The notes: generated from the letters alone by a model not told the origin. Counted from the stretch's first letter, positions 43,866 to 52,371 are shown. The stretch: DNA of 64,000 bases from Streptomyces sp. NBC_01241 (GCF_041435435.1 NZ_CP108494.1:310001-374000); one strand, 5' to 3'. Translations and numbers: made by a program.

Positions 43866-44843
43866 GTGACTGATGCCGTGAGGGTCGAAGACCTGGTGAA
43901 GAAATATCCGAACGGTCCGGTACCCGCAGTGGACGGCCTGAGTTTTTCCGTGTCGCACGGAGAGGTCTTCGGTCTGCTCGGACCGAATGGAGCCGGCAAG
44001 ACCACGACCGTGGGAATCCTGACCACGCGGGTGCTCCCCACCTCGGGACGTGCCATGGTCGATTCGGTGGACGTGGTGGCGGAGTCCGCCCGGGCGCGCA
44101 GGGCGCTGGCCGTGGTGCCGCAGCGCAACAACCTGGACCGGTCTCTGACCGTCCGTCAGAACCTGCTGTTCCACGCGGCCTACCACGGGGCCCGCTCCGC
44201 CGAGCGGAAGCGGACGGCGGACCTCCTCCTGGAGCGAATGGGACTGAAGGACTTCGCTGACGCCCGTGTCGACTTCATGTCCGGCGGTCAGGCTCAGCGG
44301 GTGATGATTGCGCGGGCGCTGATGCACCGGCCCTCTGTGCTGTTCCTCGACGAGCCGGCGACGGGACTCGATCCACAGGCACGGCTGTTCGTGCACGAAC
44401 GGATATCCGAACTCCGCGACGACGGGGTGACCGTGGTGCTCACCACCCACGACATGGACGAGGCCGAGAAGCTGTGCGACCGCGTCGGCATCGTCGACCA
44501 CGGCAAGCTCATCGCCCTCGACACGCCCGCCGCGCTGACCCGCACCCTCCCCGGCAGCAGCACCTTGACCGTCACGCTCCGCCTTTCCGACAGCGCCACC
44601 GCCGAGGACGTCACGCTCACGCTCGCGGGTGCTGACGGGGTGGAGCGGGTGGAGCGCCTTCCGGCGGACCCCTCGGGCGCGGACGAGCAGTTCCGGCTCT
44701 ATACGGCCCTTGCCCCAACCGCTGTGCTGCCGGGCGTCATCAAGGTGCTCGAGGGCGTCAGCTGCGAGGTGAGTGACATCGCCATCGGCAGACCGAGCCT
44801 CGAGGACGTGTTCATCCATTTCACCGGTCGGGAGCTCCGTTGA
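43866..44843 (+). CDS. ABC transporter ATP-binding protein, DrrA type
   Basis: 325-aa ATPase of the daunorubicin-resistance (DrrA/ABC-2) group. Walker A GPNGAGKTT at 39-47, a Q-loop (VVPQRNNLDRSLTVRQNLLF), signature MSGGQAQRVMIARAL (with Q in place of the usual R), Walker B VLFLDEPATGLD and H-loop VLTTHDMDEAEKL. The C-terminal ~90 residues form the DrrA-like extension ending DIAIGRPSLEDVFIHFTGRE. GTG 43866 chosen; an upstream extension to 43794 is possible but runs into the operator. Stop overlaps the permease start (TTGA). Together they would form a two-gene exporter for a drug or lipid. Confidence 0.92.
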   Translation: MTDAVRVEDLVKKYPNGPVPAVDGLSFSVSHGEVFGLLGPNGAGKTTTVGILTTRVLPTSGRAMVDSVDVVAESARARRALAVVPQRNNLDRSLTVRQNLLFHAAYHGARSAERKRTADLLLERMGLKDFADARVDFMSGGQAQRVMIARALMHRPSVLFLDEPATGLDPQARLFVHERISELRDDGVTVVLTTHDMDEAEKLCDRVGIVDHGKLIALDTPAALTRTLPGSSTLTVTLRLSDSATAEDVTLTLAGADGVERVERLPADPSGADEQFRLYTALAPTAVLPGVIKVLEGVSCEVSDIAIGRPSLEDVFIHFTGRELR

Positions 44844-45673
44844 CCAGCATGCTTGAAACGCCGAGCCGTCAGGGCGGCGACGACGCGGCGCGCGGGCCCG
44901 GCTCCGCGCGCGTCTTCATGGCCGTCTTCTGGCGCGACCTGTTCGTCACGGGCCGCGAACTTCCCTCGTTCCTCGCGCAGGTGGTTCTCCAACCGCTCTT
45001 CACCCTCTTCATCCTGGGCAAGGTTTTGGGTGATCTCGGTTACGTGGGCGCCGAGTTCGAGCAGGTACTGCTGCCGGGCGTGGTGGCTCTGGCCGCGTTC
45101 ATCGGAGCCTTGCAGAACACCGCCCTTCCGCTGGTGCTGGACTTCTCCTACACCAGGGAGATCGAGGACCGGCTCCTGGCACCGCTGCGTCTGGAACTGA
45201 TCGCGGTCGAGAAGATGCTCTTCGGCGCCGCGCGTGGAGTGCTGTCGGCCGTGCTGATGATCCCGATCGGCATGCTCATCCTGGACGGGGTGGACTGGCC
45301 GTTGAGCGCTGTGCCAGGGATCGCCGGAGTGATCCTGCTGGGATCTCTGGTGGGTGCGGCGATCGGAATGACCCTGGGCACCTTTGTTCCGCCGCAGCGG
45401 ATCGAGATCATGTTCGCGGTGACGCTCACTCCGTTGATGTTCACCGGCGCCACGCAGTTTCCCTGGCTCGGTCTCGAAGCGATTCGGTGGTTCCAGGTAA
45501 TTTGCGCGGTCAACCCGCTGACATACTTCAGCGAAGCACTGCGCGCGTTGCTGCTGGTGGACGGCAGCGTCGAGTCGCTGCCGCTGTGGATCTCCCTTCT
45601 GGCCCTGGGCGCGGCACTCATCGGCTTCGGTTTCGCCGGCGTCAAGGGCTTCATGAAACGCGCGCTCGACTGA
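44840..45673 (+). CDS. ABC-2 type permease, DrrB type
   Basis: 277-aa membrane protein with six hydrophobic segments (for example FLAQVVLQPLFTLFILGKVL, VVALAAFIGALQNTALPLVL, VLLGSLVGAAIGMTLGTFVP) and the ABC-2 permease motif INPLTYFSEALRALLL-like text (VICAVNPLTYFSEALRALLL). Pairs with the DrrA-like ATPase. The frame opens at TTG 44840, overlapping the previous stop; an ATG at 44849 is an alternative. A terminator hairpin follows at 45749. Confidence 0.9.
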   Translation: MTSMLETPSRQGGDDAARGPGSARVFMAVFWRDLFVTGRELPSFLAQVVLQPLFTLFILGKVLGDLGYVGAEFEQVLLPGVVALAAFIGALQNTALPLVLDFSYTREIEDRLLAPLRLELIAVEKMLFGAARGVLSAVLMIPIGMLILDGVDWPLSAVPGIAGVILLGSLVGAAIGMTLGTFVPPQRIEIMFAVTLTPLMFTGATQFPWLGLEAIRWFQVICAVNPLTYFSEALRALLLVDGSVESLPLWISLLALGAALIGFGFAGVKGFMKRALD

Positions 45674-45748
45674 CCGGTCGAGCGGAGCGCGGTGGCTGGC
45701 GGAACCTGTGTCCCCCGGGGGCTGGTCACTCCTCGTGCACGTGTGCCG

Positions 45749-45786
45749 TCATGCGCGGGTCGGTCTCCTGCCGGCTCCGCGCATGA
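45749..45786 (+). terminator. Hairpin terminator after the exporter operon
   Basis: 10-bp perfect stem (45749-45758 with 45777-45786) and 18-base loop. Confidence 0.6.
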
Positions 45787-45835
45787 CTTAGAGGCCACGC
45801 CGATAGGCACGGGCGGGGCCCATTGGCAGATGGGG

Positions 45836-45895
45836 CAAGCACAGGTTCCGTGATCACGGAGTTGCGACGCTCTGTGACCACCGGAGATCCTGTGT
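45836..45895 (+). mobile_element. End relic of an IS5-family element
   Basis: About 60 bases resemble the upstream end of the IS5 element at 47433-48302 read on the opposite strand: both contain GCACAGGT, then GGAGTTGCGACGCTCTGTGA and CCACCGG/TCACCGG followed by a start-like CTGTG. Nothing else of this copy remains. Confidence 0.65.
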
Positions 45896-46052
45896 CTGCG
45901 ACGCCATCATGTCGGCGAGCCCGGCCACGGTCGCGCGGTCGTTGAAGGCGCTGCCGATCAGGATCAGCGGCGCGCCCTGGCCGGTCGTGTCGACGGCGAA
46001 CGTGGTGCCGTCCCTGGAAGTGATGTTCGTCCCGTCGGCCTTCGGAGCATGC
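45896..46052 (-). pseudogene. Alpha/beta hydrolase, N-terminal fragment cut by the IS5 relic
   Basis: Codons read KADGTNITSRDGTTFAVDTT, GQGAPLILIGSAFNDRATVA, GLADMMAS, the first strands of an alpha/beta hydrolase with the oxyanion-type GSAF turn. It breaks off exactly where the IS5 end relic starts, so the element removed the nucleophile and all later parts. No clear start codon; it begins just downstream of the DHFR-like gene. Confidence 0.7.
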
Positions 46053-46095
46053 GGGGTGGGAGACCGAGGCCGATTGCCGCCTGCGCGGGCGGTCG

Positions 46096-46740
46096 CTACG
46101 GCCGGGTGAAGGTCATGTGCGTGACGCCGCTGGGGGTTGTCACGGACTCGGCCTGGAAGCGCTTCTCGAGTCCTTCGAGTCCGTCCCACAGGCGCTCGCC
46201 ACGGCCCAAAACGATCGGGACGACGGCGATGTGCAAATGATCGATGAGGTCTTCGACGAGGAACTCGCGGATCGTGGTCGGCCCGCCACCGATCCTCACG
46301 TCCAGGCCGCCTGCGGCCTCGCGCGCCTGACGGAGTGCCTCCTGCGGCGTGGCGTCGATGAAGTGGAATGTGGTGCCGCCCTCCATCTCCACCGAGGGGC
46401 GGGGGTGGTGGGTCAGGACGAACACCGGGGCGTGGAAGGGCGGGTTGGGCCCCCACCAGCCGTTCCAGTCGTCGTTCTGCCATGGCCCGCGCTGGGGGCC
46501 GAACTTGTTGCGGCCCATGATCTCCGCTCCGATGCCGACATCCCAGGTGCCGGCGATGGCGTCATCGACCCCAGTACTCCCGTCCGGCTTGCCCAGCATC
46601 TGCTGGAAGGTCCTGGTCGGGAAGAACCACTCATGGAGCCGCGTGCCGGCGTGGCCGAACGGGGCGTCGAGACTCTGCCCTTCACCAGTGGCGAATCCGT
46701 CGATAGAGATGGAGAAGTTGTGGACCCTCACGCGGGACAT
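46096..46740 (-). CDS. Dihydrofolate-reductase/RibD C-terminal-fold family protein
   Basis: 214-aa protein of the dihydrofolate reductase family (COG0262 style). It starts RVRVHNFSISIDGFATGEGQ, has AIAGTWDVGIGAEIMGRNKF, PVFVLTHHPRPSVEMEGGTT and the NADPH-binding GGLDVRIGGGPTTIREFLVE, and ends IDHLHIAVVPIVLGRGERLW. Members are uncharacterised reductases often paired with regulators. ATG 46740; it is divergent from an HxlR regulator with a palindromic operator between them, so it is probably the regulated gene. Confidence 0.9.
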   Translation of the reverse strand: MSRVRVHNFSISIDGFATGEGQSLDAPFGHAGTRLHEWFFPTRTFQQMLGKPDGSTGVDDAIAGTWDVGIGAEIMGRNKFGPQRGPWQNDDWNGWWGPNPPFHAPVFVLTHHPRPSVEMEGGTTFHFIDATPQEALRQAREAAGGLDVRIGGGPTTIREFLVEDLIDHLHIAVVPIVLGRGERLWDGLEGLEKRFQAESVTTPSGVTHMTFTRP

Positions 46741-46767
46741 TGCACGGACCCCTGCCCTCGAAGCGAT

Positions 46768-46788
46768 GTGATTGCGAACTGCAATCAC
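46768..46788. promoter_or_regulatory. Palindromic operator between DHFR-like and HxlR genes
   Basis: GTGATTGC (46768-46775) and GCAATCAC (46781-46788), a perfect inverted repeat with a 5-base spacer. A third half site GCAATCAC is at 46826-46833, just before the HxlR start. Probable HxlR autoregulatory site. Confidence 0.6.
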
Positions 46789-46844
46789 TAGCCGTGGGCG
46801 AGCCTAAACTCGGTGATGGCAGAATGCAATCACTGGAGGTGGGC

Positions 46845-47342
46845 ATGCGAGACAAACCGCGGTCCGGATGTGCGGTCAACGCGGCGGTGGAGGCGCTCGG
46901 GGACCAGTGGAGCCTCATCGTCCTGCGCGACGTAATGTTCGGCGGGCGCCGACACTTCCGCAAGCTGCTCAGCCACTCCGAGGAGGGGATCGCGTCAAAC
47001 ATCCTCAGCAGCCGTCTCAAGGCCCTCGTCGCCGGCGGTCTCCTCACGCAGGAGCAGGCCGAACGAGGACGTCGAGCGACCTACAGCCTCACAGAAGCGG
47101 GCATCCAGACAGTCCCCATCATGGTCGCGCTCGGCTCCTGGGGAATGCGGCACCGCCCGACCACACCCGAACTCAGCGTCCGCGCTCGCCTCTTGGAGGA
47201 CGGCGGCCCGCATCTCTGGGAGGACCTCATGGACGAACTCCGCGAGGTACACCTGGGTATTCCCCGCCCGAACCCCAACCACCCCCGGGCCTCCGAACTC
47301 CTTCAGGCAGCCTACGAGCAGTCACTCACGGAGGCGCACTGA
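46845..47342 (+). CDS. HxlR-family transcriptional regulator
   Basis: 165-aa winged-helix regulator. The family start GCAVNAAVEALGDQWSLIVL has the conserved Cys and W, followed by RDVMFGGRRHFRKLLSHSEE, GIASNILSSRLKALVAGGLL and SLTEAGIQTVPIMVALGSWG. Many HxlR proteins sense electrophiles through the conserved Cys. ATG 46845 has GGAGG five bases upstream; ATG 46824 overlaps an operator half site and is less likely. C-terminal extension of about 60 residues is longer than in minimal members. Confidence 0.9.
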   Translation: MRDKPRSGCAVNAAVEALGDQWSLIVLRDVMFGGRRHFRKLLSHSEEGIASNILSSRLKALVAGGLLTQEQAERGRRATYSLTEAGIQTVPIMVALGSWGMRHRPTTPELSVRARLLEDGGPHLWEDLMDELREVHLGIPRPNPNHPRASELLQAAYEQSLTEAH

Positions 47343-47432
47343 CACACCCCTCCGGCCGGCCTCAAGATCGCTTGGAGTACTGGTCCTCCGCCGATACCCA
47401 ATCTTTCCGCGCGGGCGGCCTGACGATGGTCT

Positions 47433-48302
47433 TTAGAGTCCGCGCGGACAGGCGGCAGGTCGTGCTCGGCGTCGGGGGCGTTCCTCCCAGCGGTGGGTGG
47501 TCCATGCCTGCCGGATCAGGCTACGGACGGTGATGATCGTGTCGGCGAGGTCGAAGAATGCGTCGATGACGGTGGTGCGCCGCTCGTAGCAGCGGGCGAG
47601 CCGGTGGAAAGCGTTCTGCCAGGCGTGAGTGCGTTCGACATGCCAACGCTGACTGGCCTGGATGGGCGCCTTCTCCCCCTTGTGCGCGATGCGTCCGTGC
47701 AGGCCGCGTTCGTTGAGCAGAGCGCGGGTCTTGTCCGAGTCGTAGCCGGCGTCCAGGTGCACGGTGATGTCGTCGGGCAACGGCCCCAGGTCGTCCAGAC
47801 GGTCCAGGGTCGGGGCGAGCAGCGGGGAGTCGTGGCGGTTGGCACCGGCCAGGACACGGCCCAGGGGAATCCCGTACCCGTCCGTCATGCCCGAGCGTTT
47901 GAGGCCCTGTTTGCCGCGGTCGACCGGTGAGCGACCGGCCGCCTCGCCGCCTCCGAAGGCCTTGGTGATGGAGCCGTCCACGGCGATCTGATCGAGGACG
48001 AGGCCGACGATCCGGTCGTAGGACTCCAGCGCGATCTGCTGGAGCCGGGCGAACACGCCCAGTCGTATCCACTCGTCGCGACGGTTTCGGATCGTGGTGG
48101 CCGAGCAGGTCGTGTCGGCGATCGCCTGGTACGAGCAGCCGAAGCGCAGGAGCTGCAGCATCTTGTCGAAGACGATCCGGTCGCTGATGCGTGGGCGGTG
48201 GCATCCCAGCGGATGGGTCGACGCGTACGCCGATCGCTCAGGCAGCAGGGCGGCGAATTGGCTCCAGAGCGGTTCGGTCAGCCAAGATGGCAGTACAGGC
48301 AC
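47433..48302 (-). CDS. IS5-family transposase
   Basis: 289-aa transposase, apparently full length. N-terminal block LTEPLWSQFAALLPERSAYA, FDKMLQLLRFGCSYQAIADT and helix-turn-helix CSATTIRNRRDEWIRLGVF; DDE core: IAVDGSITKAFGGGE (Asp), VHLDAGYDSDKTRALLNERG (Asp), and VERTHAWQNAFHRLARCYER (Glu). GTG start at 48302 follows the element end region GGAGTTGCGACGCTCTGTGA. Likely element about 47417-48362, with weak inverted ends (AAGACC next to the transposase 3' side and at 48347). A relic of the same element's end lies at 45836-45895. Confidence 0.88.
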   Translation of the reverse strand: MPVLPSWLTEPLWSQFAALLPERSAYASTHPLGCHRPRISDRIVFDKMLQLLRFGCSYQAIADTTCSATTIRNRRDEWIRLGVFARLQQIALESYDRIVGLVLDQIAVDGSITKAFGGGEAAGRSPVDRGKQGLKRSGMTDGYGIPLGRVLAGANRHDSPLLAPTLDRLDDLGPLPDDITVHLDAGYDSDKTRALLNERGLHGRIAHKGEKAPIQASQRWHVERTHAWQNAFHRLARCYERRTTVIDAFFDLADTIITVRSLIRQAWTTHRWEERPRRRARPAACPRGL

Positions 48303-48615
48303 AGGTCTCCCCGGTGATCACAGAGCGTCGCAACTCCATGATCGCCAAGACCTGTGCCTGCCTTGCTGCCGGGGTGCCGCCACCGGGCCTATCTGCGCGG
48401 CTTCTTACTCGTCTTTTCCAGCACGGCCGGCTGCTTCGGGTTGTGCTGCCGGCGCACGTACCGTGTCGCGCTGCTGCTTCGCAGTCGCCGCGACCGTCCG
48501 TGGTGCTGCCGCCCCGCTCCGGGTCACCGCCGGCGGCGTGTGCCGCAGTGGGTGCTGGGAGTTCAGGGGGTTCAGGGGGTTCAGGGGGTTCAGGGGCTCT
48601 GCCGCCGGATCCCGC
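48303..48615. other. Region with IS5 end and a tandem repeat
   Basis: Holds the IS5 upstream end (to about 48362) and, near its right side, four copies of a 9-bp repeat. No gene seen. Confidence 0.4.
48561..48596. repeat. Four tandem copies of a 9-bp repeat
   Basis: GTTCAGGGG repeated four times without change, just downstream of the phosphopantetheinyl transferase stop. Confidence 0.9.
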
Positions 48616-49245
48616 TCAGACCACGATCGCAGTCAGGAGCAGGCCGCGCTGCACACGCCACAGCCCGGTGAACCCGCTGAACGGCCCGGGCACGAGCAGT
48701 TCGGCGTGGAACGTTCCGGCGTCCGGGTCGATCTCGATGCGGGCGGCGTCGAAGCCGATGAAGACGCGGGCCACCGGGTACCAGGCCTTGTAGACCGACT
48801 CCTTCGCGCTGAACAACAACCGGTCCCAGTTGGGCGCGGCGGGGTGCGCCGGTAACGCGGCCAGCATCTTCAGTTCGGCATCGAGCGCCACCGCCTCGGC
48901 CACGCCATCGGGCAGCGGCGCGTCCGGCTCGGCGTCGATGCCGATGGTCAGCGCGTCGTCGCGGCGGGCCACGGCGGCTCCTCGGTAGCCGGCGCAGTGC
49001 GTGAGGCTGCCGACGATGCCATCCGGCCAGACCGGCGCACCCCGCTCCCCCGGCAGGACCGGGACGGGCGGCAGGCCGAGGCGGCCGAGCGCCCGGCGGA
49101 TGCAGGCCCGTCCGGTGGCGAATTCGCGCCGGCGTCCTTCGACGGCGCGCGCCGCCGTCGCGGCCTCCTCCGGGAACAGGTAGGCGTCTGCCAGGTCCCC
49201 GAACTCTTCGGCGGTCGCGACCATGTCAGGCAGAATATCGAGCAT
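48616..49245 (-). CDS. 4'-phosphopantetheinyl transferase (EntD/Sfp type)
   Basis: 209-aa enzyme that would attach the phosphopantetheine arm of CoA to carrier-protein serines. Diagnostic motifs: GSLTHCAGYRGAAVAR, the magnesium site IGIDAEPDAPLPDG, and LLFSAKESVYKAWYPVAR. It resembles EntD-like enzymes of streptomycetes. ATG 49245 overlaps the end of the phosphoesterase gene by 20 bases, so the two are probably cotranscribed from the SARP side. In this setting it likely activates the ACP at 55260 and the PKS carrier domains. Confidence 0.92.
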   Translation of the reverse strand: MLDILPDMVATAEEFGDLADAYLFPEEAATAARAVEGRRREFATGRACIRRALGRLGLPPVPVLPGERGAPVWPDGIVGSLTHCAGYRGAAVARRDDALTIGIDAEPDAPLPDGVAEAVALDAELKMLAALPAHPAAPNWDRLLFSAKESVYKAWYPVARVFIGFDAARIEIDPDAGTFHAELLVPGPFSGFTGLWRVQRGLLLTAIVV

Positions 49246-50113
49246 GCGCCCCTCCCTGCCGGTCCGCCGACGCCGCGTTCGTCCCGGGCAGGACCACCGG
49301 GCGCAGCACCGGCGGCGGTGTGCCGCGGCGTTTCCATTCCCGCGGGTATCCGAGTGACACCTCCTGGAACAGCACGCCGTCCCGGGTGATGTTGCGGGGT
49401 ATGTGCAAGTGTCCGTAGACGACCGTCGCGGCCCGGAACCGCAGGTGCCACGAGGCGGTGCGCTCGGTGCCGCACCACTGCGCGAACTCGGGGTATCGCA
49501 GGACGTCCATGGGGTCCCGGATGAGCGGATAGTGGTTGACCAGGACGACGGACTGCTCGGGTGCGCACGCGGCGAGGCGGCGCTCGGTGTACTCGACGCG
49601 CTGCGAGCACCACGCCTCACGGCTCGGATACGGGTCGGGGTGGAGCATCGACTCGTCGGTGCACACGACTCCGGTGGAGTACGCGTAGGCCAGCGACTCG
49701 GCCTTCGTGCGCGTTCCGGGCGCCCGGAAGGAATAGTCGTACAGCACGAACAGCGGCGCGATCAGGAGCGGGCCGCCGCGTCCGGTCCACAGGGTATATT
49801 CGTCCTCTGGTGTGAGGACGTCGAGGCGGCGACACATCTCCACCAGCTCGCGATAGCGGTGCTCGCCGCGCAGCCGGACGGGATCGTCGGGGTGCGTCCA
49901 CAGTTCGTGGTTCCCGGGCGCCCAGACGACCTTGGCGAACCGCGAGCGCAGCAGCCCGAGACACCATTCGATGTCGGCAAAGAACTCCCCGACGTCACCG
50001 GCGACGATGAGCCAGTCGCCCGGGTCGGTGGGGCGGATGCGCTCGACGAGTTCGCGGTTCTCGCGATAGCCGACGTGCAGATCGCTCAGCGCATACAGGG
50101 TCGGTGGCACCAT
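49226..50113 (-). CDS. Metallophosphoesterase (calcineurin-like)
   Basis: 295-aa protein with the two-metal motifs of calcineurin-like phosphoesterases: LYALSDLHVGY, LIVAGDVGEF, VWAPGNHELW, VLVNHYPL and VVYGHLHIP. Members act on nucleotides, phosphoproteins or cell-wall precursors. Homologous genes occur next to phosphopantetheinyl transferases in some actinomycete biosynthetic clusters, where a pantetheine-phosphate role is possible but unproven. It overlaps the downstream PPTase gene and follows the SARP gene by 14 bases, suggesting an operon. Confidence 0.9.
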   Translation of the reverse strand: MVPPTLYALSDLHVGYRENRELVERIRPTDPGDWLIVAGDVGEFFADIEWCLGLLRSRFAKVVWAPGNHELWTHPDDPVRLRGEHRYRELVEMCRRLDVLTPEDEYTLWTGRGGPLLIAPLFVLYDYSFRAPGTRTKAESLAYAYSTGVVCTDESMLHPDPYPSREAWCSQRVEYTERRLAACAPEQSVVLVNHYPLIRDPMDVLRYPEFAQWCGTERTASWHLRFRAATVVYGHLHIPRNITRDGVLFQEVSLGYPREWKRRGTPPPVLRPVVLPGTNAASADRQGGAHARYSA

Positions 50114-50127
50114 GGGTTCCTCAGCCG

Positions 50128-50892
50128 CTACGCGGCGCGCAGTGGCGTAGTGAGCGCCGGGTCCTGGTCGAGGATTGCGCGGTACCGGCGCTGGACCTGC
50201 AGGCCGGGCTGCAGGCCGAGGTCGTCGCGGAGGCGTTGGCGCAGCCGGTGGAACACCTCAATCGCGTCAGCCTGCCGGTCGGCCCGGTAGAGCGCGAGCA
50301 TGAGCAGGTCGTGCAGCCCCTCGCGCAGCGGATGCTGGGCGGCCAGGCTCTCCAGTTCGGAGGCGACCGCGCGCTCGTCGCCGAGGGCCAGCCGCGCGGC
50401 CATGAGGTTCTCGTGCGCGGCGACGCGGCTGTCGTTGAGCCACAGCGCCGCGGACCGGCAGCGCGCGCCCGGACCGGCGTCGAGCAGGGCCGGCCCCCGC
50501 CAAAGGCGCAGCGCCTGTTCGAGGTGCTCGACTGCGGCCTGCGGGTGGTCGGCGACGCGCTGGGCGCCGCTGGAAGCGAGGCGGTGGAAGCGTTCTGCGT
50601 CGATCGCGTCGGGGCTCAAGTCCAGCAGGTAGCCTTGGCTCACCGTCTGCAGCGCGTCCGGACGGCCGGCGCCCTCCAGCAGTCGGCGCAGCCGGGCGAT
50701 GTGGGCCTGCAGGGTGTTCTTGGTCGTGCGGGGCGGGCAGTCGTCCCACAGTTCGTCGGCCAGATCCTGGCAGGACACGACGGAGCCGGCGTTGAGGGCG
50801 AGCAGTGCGAGGATGGCGCGCACCTTGGTGCCACCCACCGGGAGACGACTCTTCCCGATCACCGTCAGCGGGCCGAGAATTGTTATTTCCAT
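50128..50892 (-). CDS. SARP-family pathway regulator
   Basis: 254-aa Streptomyces antibiotic regulatory protein of the small type (like ActII-ORF4). Residues 1-90 form the OmpR-like DNA-binding domain (EITILGPLTVIGKSRLPVGG, TKVRAILALLALNAGSVVSC, NTLQAHIARLRRLLEGAG), residues 95-245 the bacterial transcriptional activation domain (AERFHRLASSGAQRVADHPQ, QADAIEVFHRLRQRLRDDLG). ATG 50892 with GGAGAG upstream. SARPs bind direct repeats spaced 11 bp; such repeats are present at 54128-54194 between the carboxyltransferase and fabH genes, a strong hint that it controls this cluster. Confidence 0.92.
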   Translation of the reverse strand: MEITILGPLTVIGKSRLPVGGTKVRAILALLALNAGSVVSCQDLADELWDDCPPRTTKNTLQAHIARLRRLLEGAGRPDALQTVSQGYLLDLSPDAIDAERFHRLASSGAQRVADHPQAAVEHLEQALRLWRGPALLDAGPGARCRSAALWLNDSRVAAHENLMAARLALGDERAVASELESLAAQHPLREGLHDLLMLALYRADRQADAIEVFHRLRQRLRDDLGLQPGLQVQRRYRAILDQDPALTTPLRAA

Positions 50893-51175
50893 CAGGACTC
50901 TCCGCCTGGCCATCGTTGTCAGTGGTATGCCGACGAATGATCGACGAAGCCCATGCTTGCCGGAACCGTACAGCATCGTCAAGCAGCCATTGCCCCGTAT
51001 ATCCACCAGCCGACCCCACTGCTTCCCGCCCCCGGTCTAGGGGTTACCCCGGGATCGCCCATCGCTTTCCGCGGGCCGCTAGGGGTTTCAGACCATTGTG
51101 CCGACGGAAGCCGTCGGGTTAACGTGGCCGCTCATGCCGGGACGACGCCAGCCGAATGTTCGAGAAATGACCGGT
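50893..51175. other. Upstream region of the SARP operon
   Basis: About 280 bases with no gene. It should contain the promoter of the SARP operon; no clear repeats seen. Confidence 0.35.
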
Positions 51176-51312
51176 ATGATCGAGACCATCGGATTACATA
51201 AGTCCTGCAAAGGCAAATACTGCGGACAGACTTATACCGTCTAAGCCGTATGCAGCGTCGAAATGTCCGTCGACAAAGGCGAGATCTTCGGCTTCCTCGG
51301 TCCCGACCTCGT
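51176..51312 (+). pseudogene. ABC transporter ATPase, N-terminal scrap with a stop
   Basis: ATG 51176 reads MIETIGLHKS (including a rare TTA leucine codon), then diverges to an in-frame TAA at 51242-51244, then resumes VCSVEMSVDKGEIFGFLGPD. This is the beginning of a DrrA-type ATPase up to just before the Walker A lysine. The rest is replaced by an IS1380 fragment in the other orientation. The permease end survives at 52245-52371. Confidence 0.65.
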
Positions 51313-51486
51313 CGTTTCACCGAGTCGGCCGGTTGATCTTGTGCCTGTGATGCCGTGTTGATCCCTGTCCGGGGCAGTGCCGGTCAGGGGTGCGCGTCGG
51401 CTGGCGTGCCGGATCGCGCCGGGTCCCACGGGCCCGGTGACCGCGGGTGTCCTCCTCTCGGTGCCCGGCGGGGCGGTTCGTGCCGT
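51313..51486. other. Short region with nothing recognised
   Basis: Lies between the ATPase scrap and the IS1380 fragment; possibly the outer end of the IS1380 element. No repeats identified. Confidence 0.3.
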
Positions 51487-52250
51487 TCAGGTGGGGTGGG
51501 GCAGAGCGAGGATGCGGGTGAGGGCCCGCACGATCGCGGCTGTCCGGAGTCCGGTTTCGAAGAGTTTCAGGCGGCGTTTGCGCCGGCCGCGCACCAGGCG
51601 GGCGGGGACGTGGAGGATGCGGTAGCGCAGTGTCCTGGGGGTGGCCTTGGCCTCCTCGCCGTCCAGCGCGAGAAGTTGGAGCCAGGCGCGAAGGTCGTGG
51701 CCGTCAGTCAGGCGGCATTGACATTCGTCTCGTGGGAGGGCAGCAGGCCCATCCCGGACGCCTTGCTGTCGCGGCTCGACGCGGGCGTGCTTGCGGTGCC
51801 GGGCGTCGAGGTGGGCGATCTGACCGCGGCGACTGTTGGTGGCGAAGGTCCGGTAGCGGACCTGTTGCTTGATCTCGTAGTCGGAGGCGTCCTTGAGGCA
51901 GCGGGGGGGCGCAGCGGCTCCTCCGGGCGATCACCCGATGGCTCTTCGGCCAGCCGGTGATGTCGGCGAGCAGGCCGGTGATGTCGGCGACGAACGCGTC
52001 CTCACGGACGTGGCCGCCCTCGCCGGTGGTCGGCTGTCACAGCTTCTTGCGGTCCACGATCTCAATGGTGGCCTGCTCGCGCTCGGTGAGGTACCAGCCG
52101 ACGGAGTACTCCCAGCGGAACGTGGGGCTGGCCCTCCGCCCGCGCTCCAGTCCAGCAGGTGGTGGGAGAATCCGGCCCGGTCCATCCGGAACAGGATCTT
52201 CTGCCGCCGCCACCAGGGTAGTTGGGCAACGCCCCTGGTGAGGATGTCGA
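51487..52250 (-). pseudogene. IS1380-family transposase, C-terminal fragment, heavily frameshifted
   Basis: Pieces in several frames follow the C-terminal order of IS1380 transposases: ILFRMDRAGFSHHLLDWSA-like text (second catalytic Asp), EYSVGWYLTEREQATIEIVD, IKQQVRYRTFATNSRGQIAH, LDARHRKHARVEPR (Glu), and AWLQLLALDGEEAKATPRTL, RYRILHVPARLVRGRRKRRL, RALTRILALPHPT with the stop near 51487. The N-terminal third is missing and at least three frame changes are needed. It differs from the intact IS1380 at 94-1485. Confidence 0.75.
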
Positions 52251-52371
52251 TGCGCTGTTCGCCGATGAGCTGGGCAGCAACGTGATCTGGCAGAGCATCC
52301 TCGTCGTCGGCGCTCTGGCGATCCTCTCGATGCCGTGGGCCGCACGGGCCTTCGCGCGGAGTCTGCGGTAG
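52245..52371 (+). pseudogene. ABC-2 permease, C-terminal scrap
   Basis: 42 codons read ALFADELGSNVIWQSILVVG, ALAILSMPWAARAFARSL and stop at 52369-52371, the last membrane helix and tail of a DrrB-type permease. With the ATPase scrap at 51176 on the same strand it marks an exporter operon whose middle was replaced by IS1380 sequence. Confidence 0.6.
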
